Below, piece by piece: positions 40,344 through 49,848 of a DNA stretch of 64,000 nt (the first letter of the stretch is position 1; each line of letters starts with the position of its first letter). This stretch comes from Candidatus Sericytochromatia bacterium. GTDB taxonomy: Bacteria; Cyanobacteriota; Sericytochromatia; UBA7694; JACMQJ01. The notes under the pieces were generated by a model. The model made no database searches. It was not told where the DNA came from and worked only from the letters and a program-made list of their open reading frames with translations. The stretch is from NCBI GenBank assembly GCA_026004035.1, contig BPII01000002.1:62001-126000 (forward strand). The letters are read 5' to 3'. Position numbers and translations under genes: made by a program.

Positions 40344-41084
40344 TGATTAGATTAGAAAATGTTTATAAAAGCTTTGGAAAGAAAAAAGTTTTAAATGGTG
40401 TAAATGTAACAATAGAAGATTCTAAAACAACTGTTTTTTATTGGTCCATCAGGTTGTGGTAAAAGCACAATATTAAAAATTATTTTGAGATTAATAGAAG
40501 CTGACGAAGGGAAAGATATTTATAGATGAGCAAGAAAATTACTAATTTAAAAGAATATGAGATGAATAAAATAAGAGCCAAAATTGGTATGGTGTTTCAA
40601 TCGGCAGCTTTATTTGATTCTTTAAAAATATGGGAAAATGTTGGGCTTTTGCATTATTAGAAAGAGAAAAACAGAATCCTAGAGAAGTTAGAAAAAATAG
40701 TATCAGAAAAACTTGAAATAGTAGGATTAGGTGGAAGTGAAGATTTATATTCCTTCTGAATTAAGCGGAGGAATGCAAAAAAGGGGTTGCAATTGCTAGA
40801 GCAATAGTTCCAAGAACCAAAATATTTATTTTATGATGAAACCTACAACGGGGCTTGACCCTATAACTTCAACTATAATAGAAAAAATGATGAAAGATTT
40901 ACAAGTAAATTAAAGGAATTAACAAGTGTAATTGTTACACATCAACATAGTACTATATTTAACACAGCTGATATAATAACTATGTTCAATGAAGGTAAGG
41001 TATATATAAGTACAACAAAAGAAGAATTTTTAAACTCAAATGATAAAATGATAAGAGATTTTATTGAAGGAAGAATAAGCTAAT
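40343..41084 (+). pseudogene. ABC transporter ATPase (MlaF/MkL-like), about eleven frameshifts
   Basis: Joining frames gives IRLENVYKSFGKKKVLNGVN, Walker A GPSGCGKST, Q-loop MVFQSAALFDSL, signature SGGMQKRVAIARAIV, Walker B LFYDEPTTGLDP and the switch histidine in VTHQHS. All motifs are intact, yet the frame breaks about every 50 bases between 40435 and 40910. I count about ten single-base additions (for example AAAG for AAG near 40514, GGGG for GGG near 40786, AAA for AA near 40840) and one loss near 40908. The MCE gene follows with TAATG, so the pair would be the ATPase and periplasmic parts of a lipid importer. Confidence 0.8.
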
Positions 41085-42552
41085 GTTAAAAAAAAATAAT
41101 AATTTAAAAGTAGGTGTAACATTTACAATATTTTTTTTAATATTAGCTTTCTCTATAATTTGGTTAAGTCAATTTAGATTTACTAAAAATACTTATAAAT
41201 TACAAGGTATTTTTGATAATGTAGGAGGGCTCATAGCAGGATCAAAAGTTTATTATTTAGGTGTATCTGTAGGAAAAGTTATAGCAGTTAATCCAGAATA
41301 TAATAAGGTAATAGTAGATATGGAAATAAATAGTAATATAAAAATACCTAAAAATGTTAGACTTACAATTACATCAAAGGGAATTGTTGGTGATAAATGT
41401 ATAGAATTTTTTAAAGGTATAGACCAAAAACTATCAGATGATTATTATAAAGCTGATGAAATAATAAAAGGATTCTCACCTGTAAGTGTTGATGACGTTA
41501 TAGCTGAAACAAGAAACACTTTGCTTAAGGCACAAGATTTAATAACAAATAAACAAATTCAAGATGATATAATAAAAACTATAAAAAATATACAAAACTT
41601 TTCATCAAATATATCTGAAACTTCAAATCAATTAAGTAAAGTTTCAAGTAATATAGATATATTATCTAAATCAGCTAAGGAACTTATAGATGGAAGTAAT
41701 TTAGCTATAAAAGAATTAAATAATTTTATTTCTCAAATAAATATTATAACATTAGACAATAAAAAAGAAATTGCTAAAATCATTGAGAATGTAGGTAAAA
41801 TATCTTATTTTTTAGCACAAACTACAAAAAATATTAATGATTTGATAACTGATAATACTAATCAAAAAGATGTAAAAATATCAATGAATAGTTTAAAAAA
41901 TACTACTAAAAATATTGAAGAAATATCTAAAAGCGTAGAAAGACTAATATATCAATTAGATAAAATAAGTAGTGATATAAGAGATATTACAGGTGATGAA
42001 AGTTTTAAAAAAAACTTAAAAGATATAATTGCTAATACAAAAAATATTTCAAATATAATTTCTAATCCAATTATTACTCAAGGAAACAATAATAAAACAA
42101 AAAATAATGAAACTTTAAATGCTGAATTTAGAAGTGAAATTTTACCTAGATTAGTTCATCAATTTAAAGAAAATGTAAATCCAACTTTTGATTTTGTAGC
42201 AAATTTTAATATGCTTGTAAATACCGGTTTTGAAAAATTACCATTTATACAATTAGGTATAGAAGAAATAGGACCTAAAAATCAATTTAATTTACAAGCA
42301 GGATTTTATCCATTTGAAAATTTTAGAATAAGATTAGGATTAATAAAAGGAAGATTAGGTGGAGGAACTAATTATTTTTTAAAAAATACAAATACAGAAA
42401 TAATAGGAGAATTATACGATATAAGCTCACCTTTTATAAGAATAGGTATATTGCAAAATATATATAAAGATTATGGATTAACTTTTTATTGGAATAATGA
42501 GATTCTTAAAAACATAAATGAATTTAATTTGGGGTTTCAGATGGCAACCTAA
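41083..42552 (+). CDS. MCE-domain protein (MlaD-like) of a lipid transport system
   Basis: 489 residues. A signal anchor (VTFTIFFLILAFSIIWLSQF, about 11-30), then one MCE domain (KLQGIFDNVGGLIAGSKVYY, GVSVGKVIAVNPEYNKVIV), a long amphipathic coil (about 150-320) and a C-terminal beta-rich part starting FRSEILPRLVHQFKEN. This is the layout of single-MCE, cyanobacterial or chloroplast TGD2-like proteins. The last residues read NLGFQMAT; one base fewer near 42541 would give NLGFRWQPN and a stop at about 42582, so a frameshift at the very end is possible. It needs the broken ATPase upstream and a permease not found here. Confidence 0.8.
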   Translation: MLKKNNNLKVGVTFTIFFLILAFSIIWLSQFRFTKNTYKLQGIFDNVGGLIAGSKVYYLGVSVGKVIAVNPEYNKVIVDMEINSNIKIPKNVRLTITSKGIVGDKCIEFFKGIDQKLSDDYYKADEIIKGFSPVSVDDVIAETRNTLLKAQDLITNKQIQDDIIKTIKNIQNFSSNISETSNQLSKVSSNIDILSKSAKELIDGSNLAIKELNNFISQINIITLDNKKEIAKIIENVGKISYFLAQTTKNINDLITDNTNQKDVKISMNSLKNTTKNIEEISKSVERLIYQLDKISSDIRDITGDESFKKNLKDIIANTKNISNIISNPIITQGNNNKTKNNETLNAEFRSEILPRLVHQFKENVNPTFDFVANFNMLVNTGFEKLPFIQLGIEEIGPKNQFNLQAGFYPFENFRIRLGLIKGRLGGGTNYFLKNTNTEIIGELYDISSPFIRIGILQNIYKDYGLTFYWNNEILKNINEFNLGFQMAT

Positions 42553-42633
42553 TATTTATAATAATATAGAAGAAAATAAATAATATTGTTATAGAATTAT
42601 ATTAGAGTTAATTTTTTAAAAGAGGCATTATTT

Positions 42634-43324
42634 ATGATAATAGCTATAGATGGACCAGCAGGTTCAGGAAAAAGTTCCGTAGCAAAAGAAATTGCAAGAA
42701 TATTTAAATTCATTCATTTAGACACAGGAGCAATGTATAGGGCTTTAACTCTAAAAGCATTAAGAAATAATGTAAATTTGGAAGATGAAGAAAGTTTAAA
42801 AAATTTACTATTAAATTCTGATATTAAACTTATAGATGATAAAGTTTATCTTGATAATGAAGATGTTACATTAAAAATAAGAGAACCAATAGTTACAAAA
42901 AATGTCTCATTAGTTTCTAGTTACAAGTCTATTAGAGATTTAATGGTTAAAAAACAAAGAGAATTAGCAAGTAATAATAACTATGTTTTAGATGGTAGAG
43001 ATATTGGAACAGTGGTTTTTTCCTGATGCACCTATAAAAATATATCTTACTGCAAGCCATGAAGAAAGAGCTAGGAGAAGATATAAAGAAGAAATAGAAA
43101 AAGGAATTAAAACTGATTTTAATCAAATTTTAAATGATATTAAATTAAGAGATACTTTAGATTCTACAAGAGAAATAGCACCATTAAAGCCTGCTGAAGA
43201 TTCAATCAAAATTGATACTACAAATTTATCATATCAAGATGTTGTAAAAAGTGTTAAAGAAATAATTGAAAATAAATTATCTAATTTTACCTATGTTTAT
43301 GCTAATACCAATTTATTAAATTGA
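42634..43324 (+). pseudogene. cmk: Cytidylate kinase, one frameshift, 3' end inside a MITE
   Basis: The P-loop AIDGPAGSGKSSVAKEIARI, DTGAMYRALT, and after the shift RRRYKEEIEKGI and LRDTLDSTREIAPL are the classical Cmk signature. A run of six T at 43016-43021 breaks the frame; five restore TVVFPDAPIKIYL. The restored protein has about 229 residues. Its last seven codons and stop lie in MITE family 2 copy 2 (from 43305), so the original end was replaced after KEIIENKLSNF. Cmk makes CDP from CMP and is usually essential. GAGG precedes the ATG. Confidence 0.85.
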
Positions 43325-43483
43325 TAGTGCATTAAAAATCAATGTTTTTTATAGTTACAATTTTGTTTAATTATACTAAAATTCTTATATATCAAGTAAT
43401 TTATTAAAAACCTATATTTTTTTAATTTTTTATACTTTATTTTTAACTATTAATTATGCACCATTTATTATAAAAATTGGTAT
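43305..43483 (-). repeat. MITE family 2, copy 2 (179 bp), at the 3' end of cmk
   Basis: Inverted relative to copy 1 at 30199-30376 and matching it along its full length. The ends are ATACCAATTTATTAAATT and, from the other side, ATACCAATTTTTATAATAAA. It supplies the stop codon now used by cmk. CTA on the left and TAC on the right could be a TA target duplication. The next 200 bp to 43682 hold nothing I recognise. Confidence 0.75.
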
Positions 43484-43682
43484 TACTATAAAAAAATAAA
43501 AATTTTATAAATAATTCTTACATTATTCATAACTTAAGCTTAGTTCCGCTAAAACCATTGTAATATCTACTTTATAAAATTGGTAAGTGTTGCATTTCGA
43601 GTGAAAAATTATAAATGTATTCGCTTCTTTTCAAAACAAATATTAGCTTTTATAACTTGTGTAGTGGAGTGAGAAACTTTAA

Positions 43683-44556
43683 CTAATTTTTGAGATAATT
43701 TTTAATTATATCTCTAACATTTTCCAATGGCAAACCTAAACCAGTCCATAATTTAAAAGCTTCTTCACATTGATATAACTAAGCATATCTCAAGCCACCT
43801 AATAGTTTTTAGATTTATTTTTTTCTGAAAGTTCTCAATAGTCTTGTCTTTTTATGGTAAATGATATCATAAACCAAAGTATTCTTTATCTAATTTTGAA
43901 ATTATTTCCTCTTCTAAAATACTTAAATCATCATACATACCTACTGGTGTAGAGTTTATAACCATTGAAAAATTTTCTAAATTTCAGTTTTATTTAGATC
44001 AATGTATAGTTTAGATGGATATAAATTTAATTTTTGGAAAAACAAATACCTCTATTCTCTACAAATTGTTTTGCTTTTTCGATATTCTCTTGATACTACA
44101 TAAATATTTTTTGCTCTCAAATTATTTAAAGCCGTTACTATAGCCTTGGCTGAACCTCCAGTTCCTAAAAGCAATACATCTGAATTTATAGCTTTTCTTT
44201 AGTAGTTTTCTAATGACTTACAAAATCCATAAATATCTGTATTATCACCATATAATAAATTATCTTTTTTATAAAACGTATTTACTGGCTGATGTTTTAG
44301 AAGCATTCTCACTCAGTTTGTCAAGATAGTTTATCATTCTCTCTTTAAATGGTACTGTTACATTACCGCCCTTAAAAGTTAAGTTCTTCTGAATATAGAG
44401 TTATCTAATTTACTTAAATAGTCTGGTTCTATTGGAAATGTTATATATACATAATCTAAATTATGATAGTTGAACGAGTAGTTATATATTATTGGTGATA
44501 ATGAAAAATGAAGTAGGATATCCTATTAGTACAAATAAACTTGGATTACTAAGCAA
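43683..44556 (-). pseudogene. aroE: Shikimate dehydrogenase, many frameshifts
   Basis: Across frames: FVLIGYPTSF then LSPIIYNYSF (substrate site S-x-S), GNVTVPFKERM (catalytic lysine), YGDNTDIYGF (catalytic aspartate), VLLLGTGGSAKAIVTALNN (NADP loop), VINSTPVGM, and the C-terminal CEEAFKLWTGLGLPLENVR. Every signature is present in order but at least eight frame changes separate them. The start is probably the TTG at 44556, overlapping the stop of the upstream gene. AroE reduces 3-dehydroshikimate in aromatic amino acid synthesis. No other aro gene is in the window. Confidence 0.8.
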
Positions 44557-45274
44557 TTTTATTCTTCTTCTTTCTATGGTTTAAAAAAGCAATTAAAAAT
44601 GATATTGACCATAATAAAATAGAAAAATGTTCCAAATGAAATATTTTTCACTGTAAATTCTTTTGTTATGCTTAATTGGTACTAGATAGCAAAATAAAAT
44701 TATTTGAGGTAAGCAACCTATCAATGTACCTTTTATATAATCTATAGTTTTTATTGATGTTAATGCTGAACCATAACCTATTACAGAAAATGGTAGTAAA
44801 GAACTTGACCTTACTAAGTGCTAAATATATAAATCCATCTTCTTCTACTTTTCTATTAAATAATTCCCATTTAGCTTGATTTATACCACTTTTAGCAATT
44901 TTTTCATTTATTTTCCCAAGTCCTAAGTTTTTTTGCTAAGAGAAAAACAATTATACTTGCTGAATAGCAGCCAATTATTCCCCAAAATGAGCCTTCTACT
45001 GGTCCTAACAATAAACTTACTGAAACTAAAAATATTGATGCTGGTATATTGAACAGCATTGCCGTTAAAAATATTAACAAAAATACGGGAGGTATCCATG
45101 CACCAAAAGGTTTAAGATAATTTAGAATTTTATCTCTAGTAATAAATTGATCTAAATTATAGTAGTTATATAAAAAATATTCCTGTACAAACTAAAGTAA
45201 ATATTAAGTATTATTTTTATTGCTGTTGAAGTTTGTACTTCTTTTGACTTTATTTGCCTTAATACAGCTACCAT
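44549..45274 (-). pseudogene. TVP38/TMEM64 (VTT-domain) membrane protein, frameshifted
   Basis: Across frames: a basic N-terminus (VLRQIKSKEVQ), a first helix, then PPVFLLIFLTAMLFNIPAS, EGSFWGIIGCYSASIIVFL, a helix ending AKWELFNRKVEEDGFIYLAL, then SVIGYGSALTSIKTIDYIKG and GCLPQIILFCYLV, a last helix and a basic tail ending RKKKNKIA. The GYGSALTSIKTIDYIKG loop matches the family's re-entrant segment. I count about five frame changes, mostly additions. These DedA-like proteins are linked to lipid scrambling. The stop overlaps the aroE start. Confidence 0.7.
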
Positions 45275-45276
45275 AT

Positions 45277-46282
45277 TTAAACTTTAAATATACTATCTCC
45301 TAAATCTAAATCTCTTTTTACATACTTTAATAGTCATCTTCATGATATGGCTTAGAATCTCCTTGAGTATATGCTTCCCATAATCTAACCTCATAGGTTT
45401 TAGCATCGAAACCTATGACTTCATGAGTATATTCTATTGTCTAGTTCATTAGCTCCATGTTTTCTTTAGTAACCTTTATTAAATATACTTCTTTACCACT
45501 TCCATAGTTGCTTTTCCTGTGATTTCAGCGCTGTAATCTGGGTTTGACAATCTTTTCACCATACTAAAGAAATCGCAAGATTCAGGTGTATAATTATTTG
45601 GACTAGTTATAGCATCATCATTTTGAGCAAATTCTTTAGTTATAAAGCTCAAAGCTCCACCTGGTCTAACTAAAGCTTTACCACTTCCTGAAGTATAAAG
45701 AACTTTAGCTCCTACATTACTAGGTTTTGAGTGTGATATTATTTCTAATTTTACTTGTTGTTGTGGTGATTTTCTTGTATATACTTTTAATGTTTGTTGT
45801 GTTGTTTTACTAGGATCATTTATACTTTTCTCAAACTTATCAACTTCACTTTCTATTGTTTTAGCTACTGATATATATTCCATTACTTTATCAAGAGCTT
45901 TTCTTCCTTTTGAAGCTGTTGAATTATTATCATTACTATTGCTTGTATTATTATTCCCTGAATTAATATTATTACCATTAGAAGAAGAATTGGAAGAATT
46001 ATTACTATTTCCTGAATTGTTATTATTATTTGATGAATTATTGTTGCTATTAGATGAGTTATTATTACTATTTGAATTATTACTTGAATTGTTACTATCG
46101 GAAGAATTATTATCGTTAGAACTATTATCATTGCAACAACAACAACAGTCATTTGTATTTTGTGTCATTGCAGTTTGATATATTGGTGGAATAGGTGCAA
46201 CTTCAGGATAACTACCACAAGCTGATGTAATTAAAAATATAGTTAAAGCAGACAAATTAGCTAATTTCTTCTTTGAAATCAT
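45277..46282 (-). pseudogene. Asn/Ser-rich lipoprotein with a five-cysteine run, 3' part frameshifted
   Basis: Starting at the ATG at 46282 (preceded by GGAG) there is a lipoprotein signal with Cys at residue 22 in FLITSACGS. A run of five cysteines follows at 46-50, then about 75 residues almost only of Asn and Ser, then a globular domain (LDKVMEYISVAKTIESEVD, VKLEIISHSKPS, SAEITGKATMEVV). The open frame stops at 45479, but the sequence continues as THEVIGFDAKTYEVRLWEAY and ends DLDLGDSIFKV at 45277, with frame breaks near 45480, 45440 and 45330, at least two of them apparent losses. Family unknown; probably anchored in the outer membrane. Confidence 0.6.
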
Positions 46283-46368
46283 ATTTCTTCTCCATAGCAT
46301 AAAAACTTATTATTTATATTTAGGTTAAAAATCAAAAAACTTTCGTTTAAATTTAATATAAATAAATT

Positions 46369-46402
46369 AATCTTATATTAAGATTATTAATATCTGATAT
46401 TA
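46369..46402. promoter_or_regulatory. Two adjacent perfect palindromes between divergent genes
   Basis: AATCTTA-TAT-TAAGATT (46369-46385) and TAATATC-T-GATATTA (46388-46402) are each perfect 7-bp dyads, 2 bp apart, about 28 bp before the CBS-protein ATG. They could be operators for the CBS gene or the divergent lipoprotein gene. AT-rich DNA produces such dyads by chance, so this is only suggestive. Confidence 0.3.
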
Positions 46403-46430
46403 TATTCTTAGATAGTTTAAAGGGAAATTT

Positions 46431-47312
46431 ATGTTAGAAAAAAGTGCTTCAGGTAAAAAAGAAGATGAAATGCCCGTTTTTAGAGCTGATATTATGGATG
46501 ATAAATCAGATTCTATTCCAGCAGTAGGTAGATTAGGCGGAGTTTCTGCTATATCACCAGTTAGTATTAACTCTAGCTCAATAGATGGAATAGAGATGTG
46601 GAGATATATGAGTGAAATTTATAAGGAAAGAAGATTAAATAGAGAAAAGGAAAAAGCTTTAGCTAATGCTAATAATTTGTCAGTTTCAGAAAACAAAGAA
46701 AAAGCTTTTCAAGATACCTATGAGTCAGATTCGTTAAATATAACTAGCAAAAAATCTCAAGATAAAGAATTAATGGATGTAATAATGGAAAAAATATGGT
46801 TAGCAAATTTAGATGTAAATCCTAATATAGTAAATCCTATAGATGAAGATTTAAATATACCTAATGATGGTATATTAAGAGTTGGTAATGTTATGTCAAG
46901 AAATGTAATTTCAATAATAGATTCTACAACTGTAGAGCAAATAGCAAGCTTATTTAATAGAAATAAAATTACTGGTGTGCCTGTGGTTCATTATCTAAGT
47001 AAGCATGTAGTTGGTATTGTTACAATGTCTGATGTTATAAAACATTTGCTTTCAAAAGAAGTAATATCACTATTATATACTGAAGGAACATTTTTTAAAC
47101 AAGAGAGTTTAGCAATACTAGAAAAGCCAGCAAAGGAAATAATGCAAAAAGATGTTGTAACTGTTCAACCTGATTTACCTGTAAAAGATGTGTGTAAAAT
47201 AATGAGTGAAAAAAAAATACATAGAGTTATTGTAACGAATAAATCAGATAAACTACTTGGTATATTTACATCTTTAGATGTTGTTGATTTAGTAGCTGAA
47301 GGAAAAATTTAA
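46431..47312 (+). CDS. CBS-domain pair protein
   Basis: 293 residues. The first 145 are polar and unassigned. From about 150 there are two CBS motifs: VGNVMSRNVISIIDSTTVEQ with GVPVVHYLSKHVVGIVTMSD, and AKEIMQKDVVTVQPDLPVKD with RVIVTNKSDKLLGIFTSLD. Such pairs bind adenine nucleotides and regulate a partner. No enzymatic domain is attached. AAAGGGAAA precedes the ATG. The gene faces the Roadblock gene tail to tail. Confidence 0.8.
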   Translation: MLEKSASGKKEDEMPVFRADIMDDKSDSIPAVGRLGGVSAISPVSINSSSIDGIEMWRYMSEIYKERRLNREKEKALANANNLSVSENKEKAFQDTYESDSLNITSKKSQDKELMDVIMEKIWLANLDVNPNIVNPIDEDLNIPNDGILRVGNVMSRNVISIIDSTTVEQIASLFNRNKITGVPVVHYLSKHVVGIVTMSDVIKHLLSKEVISLLYTEGTFFKQESLAILEKPAKEIMQKDVVTVQPDLPVKDVCKIMSEKKIHRVIVTNKSDKLLGIFTSLDVVDLVAEGKI

Positions 47313-47317
47313 TCTTA

Positions 47318-48403
47318 TTATCCACCAGTAGCTATTAATTGTTTTATAGAGTTCATAGTCCTTTTTGCTGATAATCTAAGTAATCCCCAATCACATTCTT
47401 TTAGAGCTTCAGCTACAAGAACTACCTTCCCTGAAACATACAATAAAGTTTTTTCTCCATTTTCTCTTTCTACAAGTAATTGTTCTATCAATTCTGAAGA
47501 ACTATCATCACCTTTTAAATTATTTTCAAAATTTGAAATTGTATTTGAAAATATACTTGCCATCATTTCTATATTAATTTCTGAATCTTCATGCTTTTTA
47601 TTATCTTTTGCTAACATTTTACCTTCTTTATCAACAATAAAAGAAGTTTTAACACCTGGTATTTGATCCATACTATCTAGAACCTTTGATATTTCTTTTA
47701 ATAAATTTTGTGACAAAGAAGAAGTATCTTGTTCATAATCAATAGCATCTTTACTTAATAAAACATTTATTAATGAGTATGCTTTAAAATAATTAGTACT
47801 ACTCCACAAAATTACATCCATTATATCTCTTTTACCATCACACAGATTATAAATTTTTTCTTCTTCTTTTGATAATGAAAAATTGATTTTCTTTCTTTTT
47901 AGTTTTGTAATATTTTTAGGAACTTTTGTTTTTAATTCTAACCAATAGCTTGAATTTTGATAAATTTCAGCTAACCAGTTATAGGATGTTGGTAATAAAT
48001 CAAATCTACCAATTTCTAGCTTTATACTAGGTCTAAACTCTACAAATAATTTTTCACATTCTAATATTTTATACAAGGTGAAAGCTATTTGATGAGAACG
48101 TAAGTAAGTTATTATTTTATCTTGGACTAATCCTTTTTCTAAAAGTAATTTATCTATTAAAAAATCATTAACATTTCCTAAATCCTTTTCTTTTTCTTCA
48201 TTTAATAAATTAAGTCTTTTTAACATTTCCTTTAAAATCAAAGTTTTAGTTGAAACTGCATGAAGTAGTTGACCATTTTGAAACCATAAAAAAGCTTTAA
48301 AATCTTTATCTTTTAGATCAAGTAATCCATTAACTTTTTTGTTAAAAAAAAGTTTTAAAACACTTGGCAACGAATTTCCAGGCAAATTTCCTAAAAGTTC
48401 CAA
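47318..48403 (-). CDS. DUF4388 plus Roadblock/LC7 protein
   Basis: 361 residues. The N-terminal ELLGNLPGNSLPSVLKLFFN then GLLDLKDKDFKAFLWFQNGQ is a DUF4388 (PatA N-terminal-like) domain, common in cyanobacteria, deltaproteobacteria and Deinococcus. The middle is helical. The C-terminal 120 residues (SMDQIPGVKTSFIVDKEGKM, EKTLLYVSGKVVLVAEALKE) fit a Roadblock/LC7 domain, usually a partner of small Ras-like GTPases such as MglA. No GTPase gene is adjacent. Confidence 0.7.
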   Translation of the reverse strand: MELLGNLPGNSLPSVLKLFFNKKVNGLLDLKDKDFKAFLWFQNGQLLHAVSTKTLILKEMLKRLNLLNEEKEKDLGNVNDFLIDKLLLEKGLVQDKIITYLRSHQIAFTLYKILECEKLFVEFRPSIKLEIGRFDLLPTSYNWLAEIYQNSSYWLELKTKVPKNITKLKRKKINFSLSKEEEKIYNLCDGKRDIMDVILWSSTNYFKAYSLINVLLSKDAIDYEQDTSSLSQNLLKEISKVLDSMDQIPGVKTSFIVDKEGKMLAKDNKKHEDSEINIEMMASIFSNTISNFENNLKGDDSSSELIEQLLVERENGEKTLLYVSGKVVLVAEALKECDWGLLRLSAKRTMNSIKQLIATGG

Positions 48404-48584
48404 ATTAATTTTTCCTCCAAATCAAGGATTATTTTTTTTACATTATAACTTATAATTTTTAATTATAAAATTTTAATTTTTAAAAATTTTAGCTTAAATG
48501 TTTGTATAAACTATTTTTTTAGTAGTATAAAACTTTTTTACTAAATGATCGTATTTTTTTTAAATTCAAATATATTATTAAACT

Positions 48585-49277
48585 CTAAATAACTAATTTT
48601 TCTATTATATCAATTTCTTGACTATCAGTATATGTATATGAGATATTTTTTATATACAACTCTATTTTAGATCTGGAAAGTTTATCTTCAATAATTGAAT
48701 AAACTTTTTGAGTGTTACTATTAAAATCATATTCTATTTTTAAACAAGAATCACCATATAGTCTTAATATATTAGTTGGATTCTCATAAAGAAGGTAATT
48801 AAATACAATATCTTCTTTATATATTTCAGAATGAGCAAAAACATGTAAGTTTATAAAGTTAAGCATATTTGGAATAGCTATTATATAATCATCTTTTTGA
48901 GCATAAAAAGTATGATTTGATAGAAATATTGCACCAGCACTATTTCCTATCTTTATAGGAGTGTTTTTTAAGTATTGTTTATACTTAGAAAATGTAGTGT
49001 ATTTATAAGGATTACCTCCATGAAAATATACTATATCAGATTTTAGAATTTCATTTTTTAAATCAAAATTATCATTATCAAATAAATTTATATTATTAGC
49101 TAATTCACAGAAAAAATTAAATATATCACTATTTTTAATATCAGAATCTTGATTTGAAAATACTAAAATATTGGGATTTTTTTTATCTATATTCTTAGAT
49201 ATATCTTTAAAAAAAAGATTTAAATTTCTATTGTTTTGATTATTACTTAATGATAGTAAATAATATAAATGTTTCAA
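48585..49277 (-). CDS. Peptidase S51-like (dipeptidase E / cyanophycinase superfamily)
   Basis: 230 residues. IVYFHGGNPYKYTTF and IKIGNSAGAIFLSNHTFYA, the latter with the nucleophile Ser in G-x-S-A-G, match the S51 fold. The histidine-glutamate partner region is less clear (LHVFAHSE). Length fits PepE-like aspartyl dipeptidases; secreted cyanophycinases are longer. No signal peptide. The substrate is unknown. It ends the segment before a 180-bp gap with no recognisable element. Confidence 0.7.
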   Translation of the reverse strand: MKHLYYLLSLSNNQNNRNLNLFFKDISKNIDKKNPNILVFSNQDSDIKNSDIFNFFCELANNINLFDNDNFDLKNEILKSDIVYFHGGNPYKYTTFSKYKQYLKNTPIKIGNSAGAIFLSNHTFYAQKDDYIIAIPNMLNFINLHVFAHSEIYKEDIVFNYLLYENPTNILRLYGDSCLKIEYDFNSNTQKVYSIIEDKLSRSKIELYIKNISYTYTDSQEIDIIEKLVI

Positions 49278-49279
49278 TC

Positions 49280-49795
49280 TTACTTATCTTTTTTTATTGC
49301 TTTTTGTAATGCTTCAGCAGCTGTTGATGCAGCAGCACCTGTTACAGCACCAGGAACTGTTCCTAGAGGACCAGCAATAGCTGTTCCAACTACAGCACCA
49401 GCAATAGCACCATTTGCAGCAGCATCTTTTAAATCATCAACATTTTCTTTAACTTTTTTAGCAGCTTCTTTAGCGCCTTCTTTTAAATGTTCTCCAGTAT
49501 TTTTTAATTTTTCCTTATTATCATCTAATGCTTTAAATGCTGAATAAGCAGCACCACCTAATACCATTCCCATTCCTATGGGTAAAGCTATAGGAGTTAT
49601 TAAAACACCTGTTGTTATAACTTTACCTTGAGGTGTTTTCATAAAATTAGAAACATCTTTTATTACCTCTTTAACACCTTCTTTTAGTTTATTAGCAATC
49701 TCTTTTTCTATAGGTGTTGGTGCAGTGCTAGCATTTCTTGATACTTCCTTTAAATCTACCTTACCTATTGAATTATTAGCTCCATTAACTGACAT
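49280..49795 (-). CDS. Glycine-zipper protein of unknown function
   Basis: 171 residues. The N-terminal 50 are polar. Two hydrophobic Gly/Ala-rich segments follow: VITTGVLITPIALPIGMGMV then the C-terminal NGAIAGAVVGTAIAGPLGTV, with G-x-x-x-G spacing as in glycine-zipper proteins. A charged lysine/glutamate helix (NTGEHLKEGAKEAAKKVKEN) lies between. No signal peptide. Such proteins insert in membranes, but I cannot assign a family. Its stop is 3 bp from the start of the S51 gene. Confidence 0.55.
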   Translation of the reverse strand: MSVNGANNSIGKVDLKEVSRNASTAPTPIEKEIANKLKEGVKEVIKDVSNFMKTPQGKVITTGVLITPIALPIGMGMVLGGAAYSAFKALDDNKEKLKNTGEHLKEGAKEAAKKVKENVDDLKDAAANGAIAGAVVGTAIAGPLGTVPGAVTGAAASTAAEALQKAIKKDK

Positions 49796-49848
49796 TTTTA
49801 CCTCCTAAAATATATATAATATTTATCGCAATAAAAAAAATTTTCTTG

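Noticed and set aside
43540-43682. Slightly more GC-rich patch as a tRNA gene
   Set aside because: No cloverleaf or GGTTCGAATCC-like arm could be formed.
45900-46140. Possible CRISPR-like short repeats
   Set aside because: The repeats are irregular triplets coding Asn and Ser, without unique spacers of constant length.
45939-46178. Plus-strand Leu/Glu-rich open frame of about 79 codons
   Set aside because: It is the antisense of the Asn/Ser low-complexity linker of the lipoprotein gene; the composition follows from the repeats.
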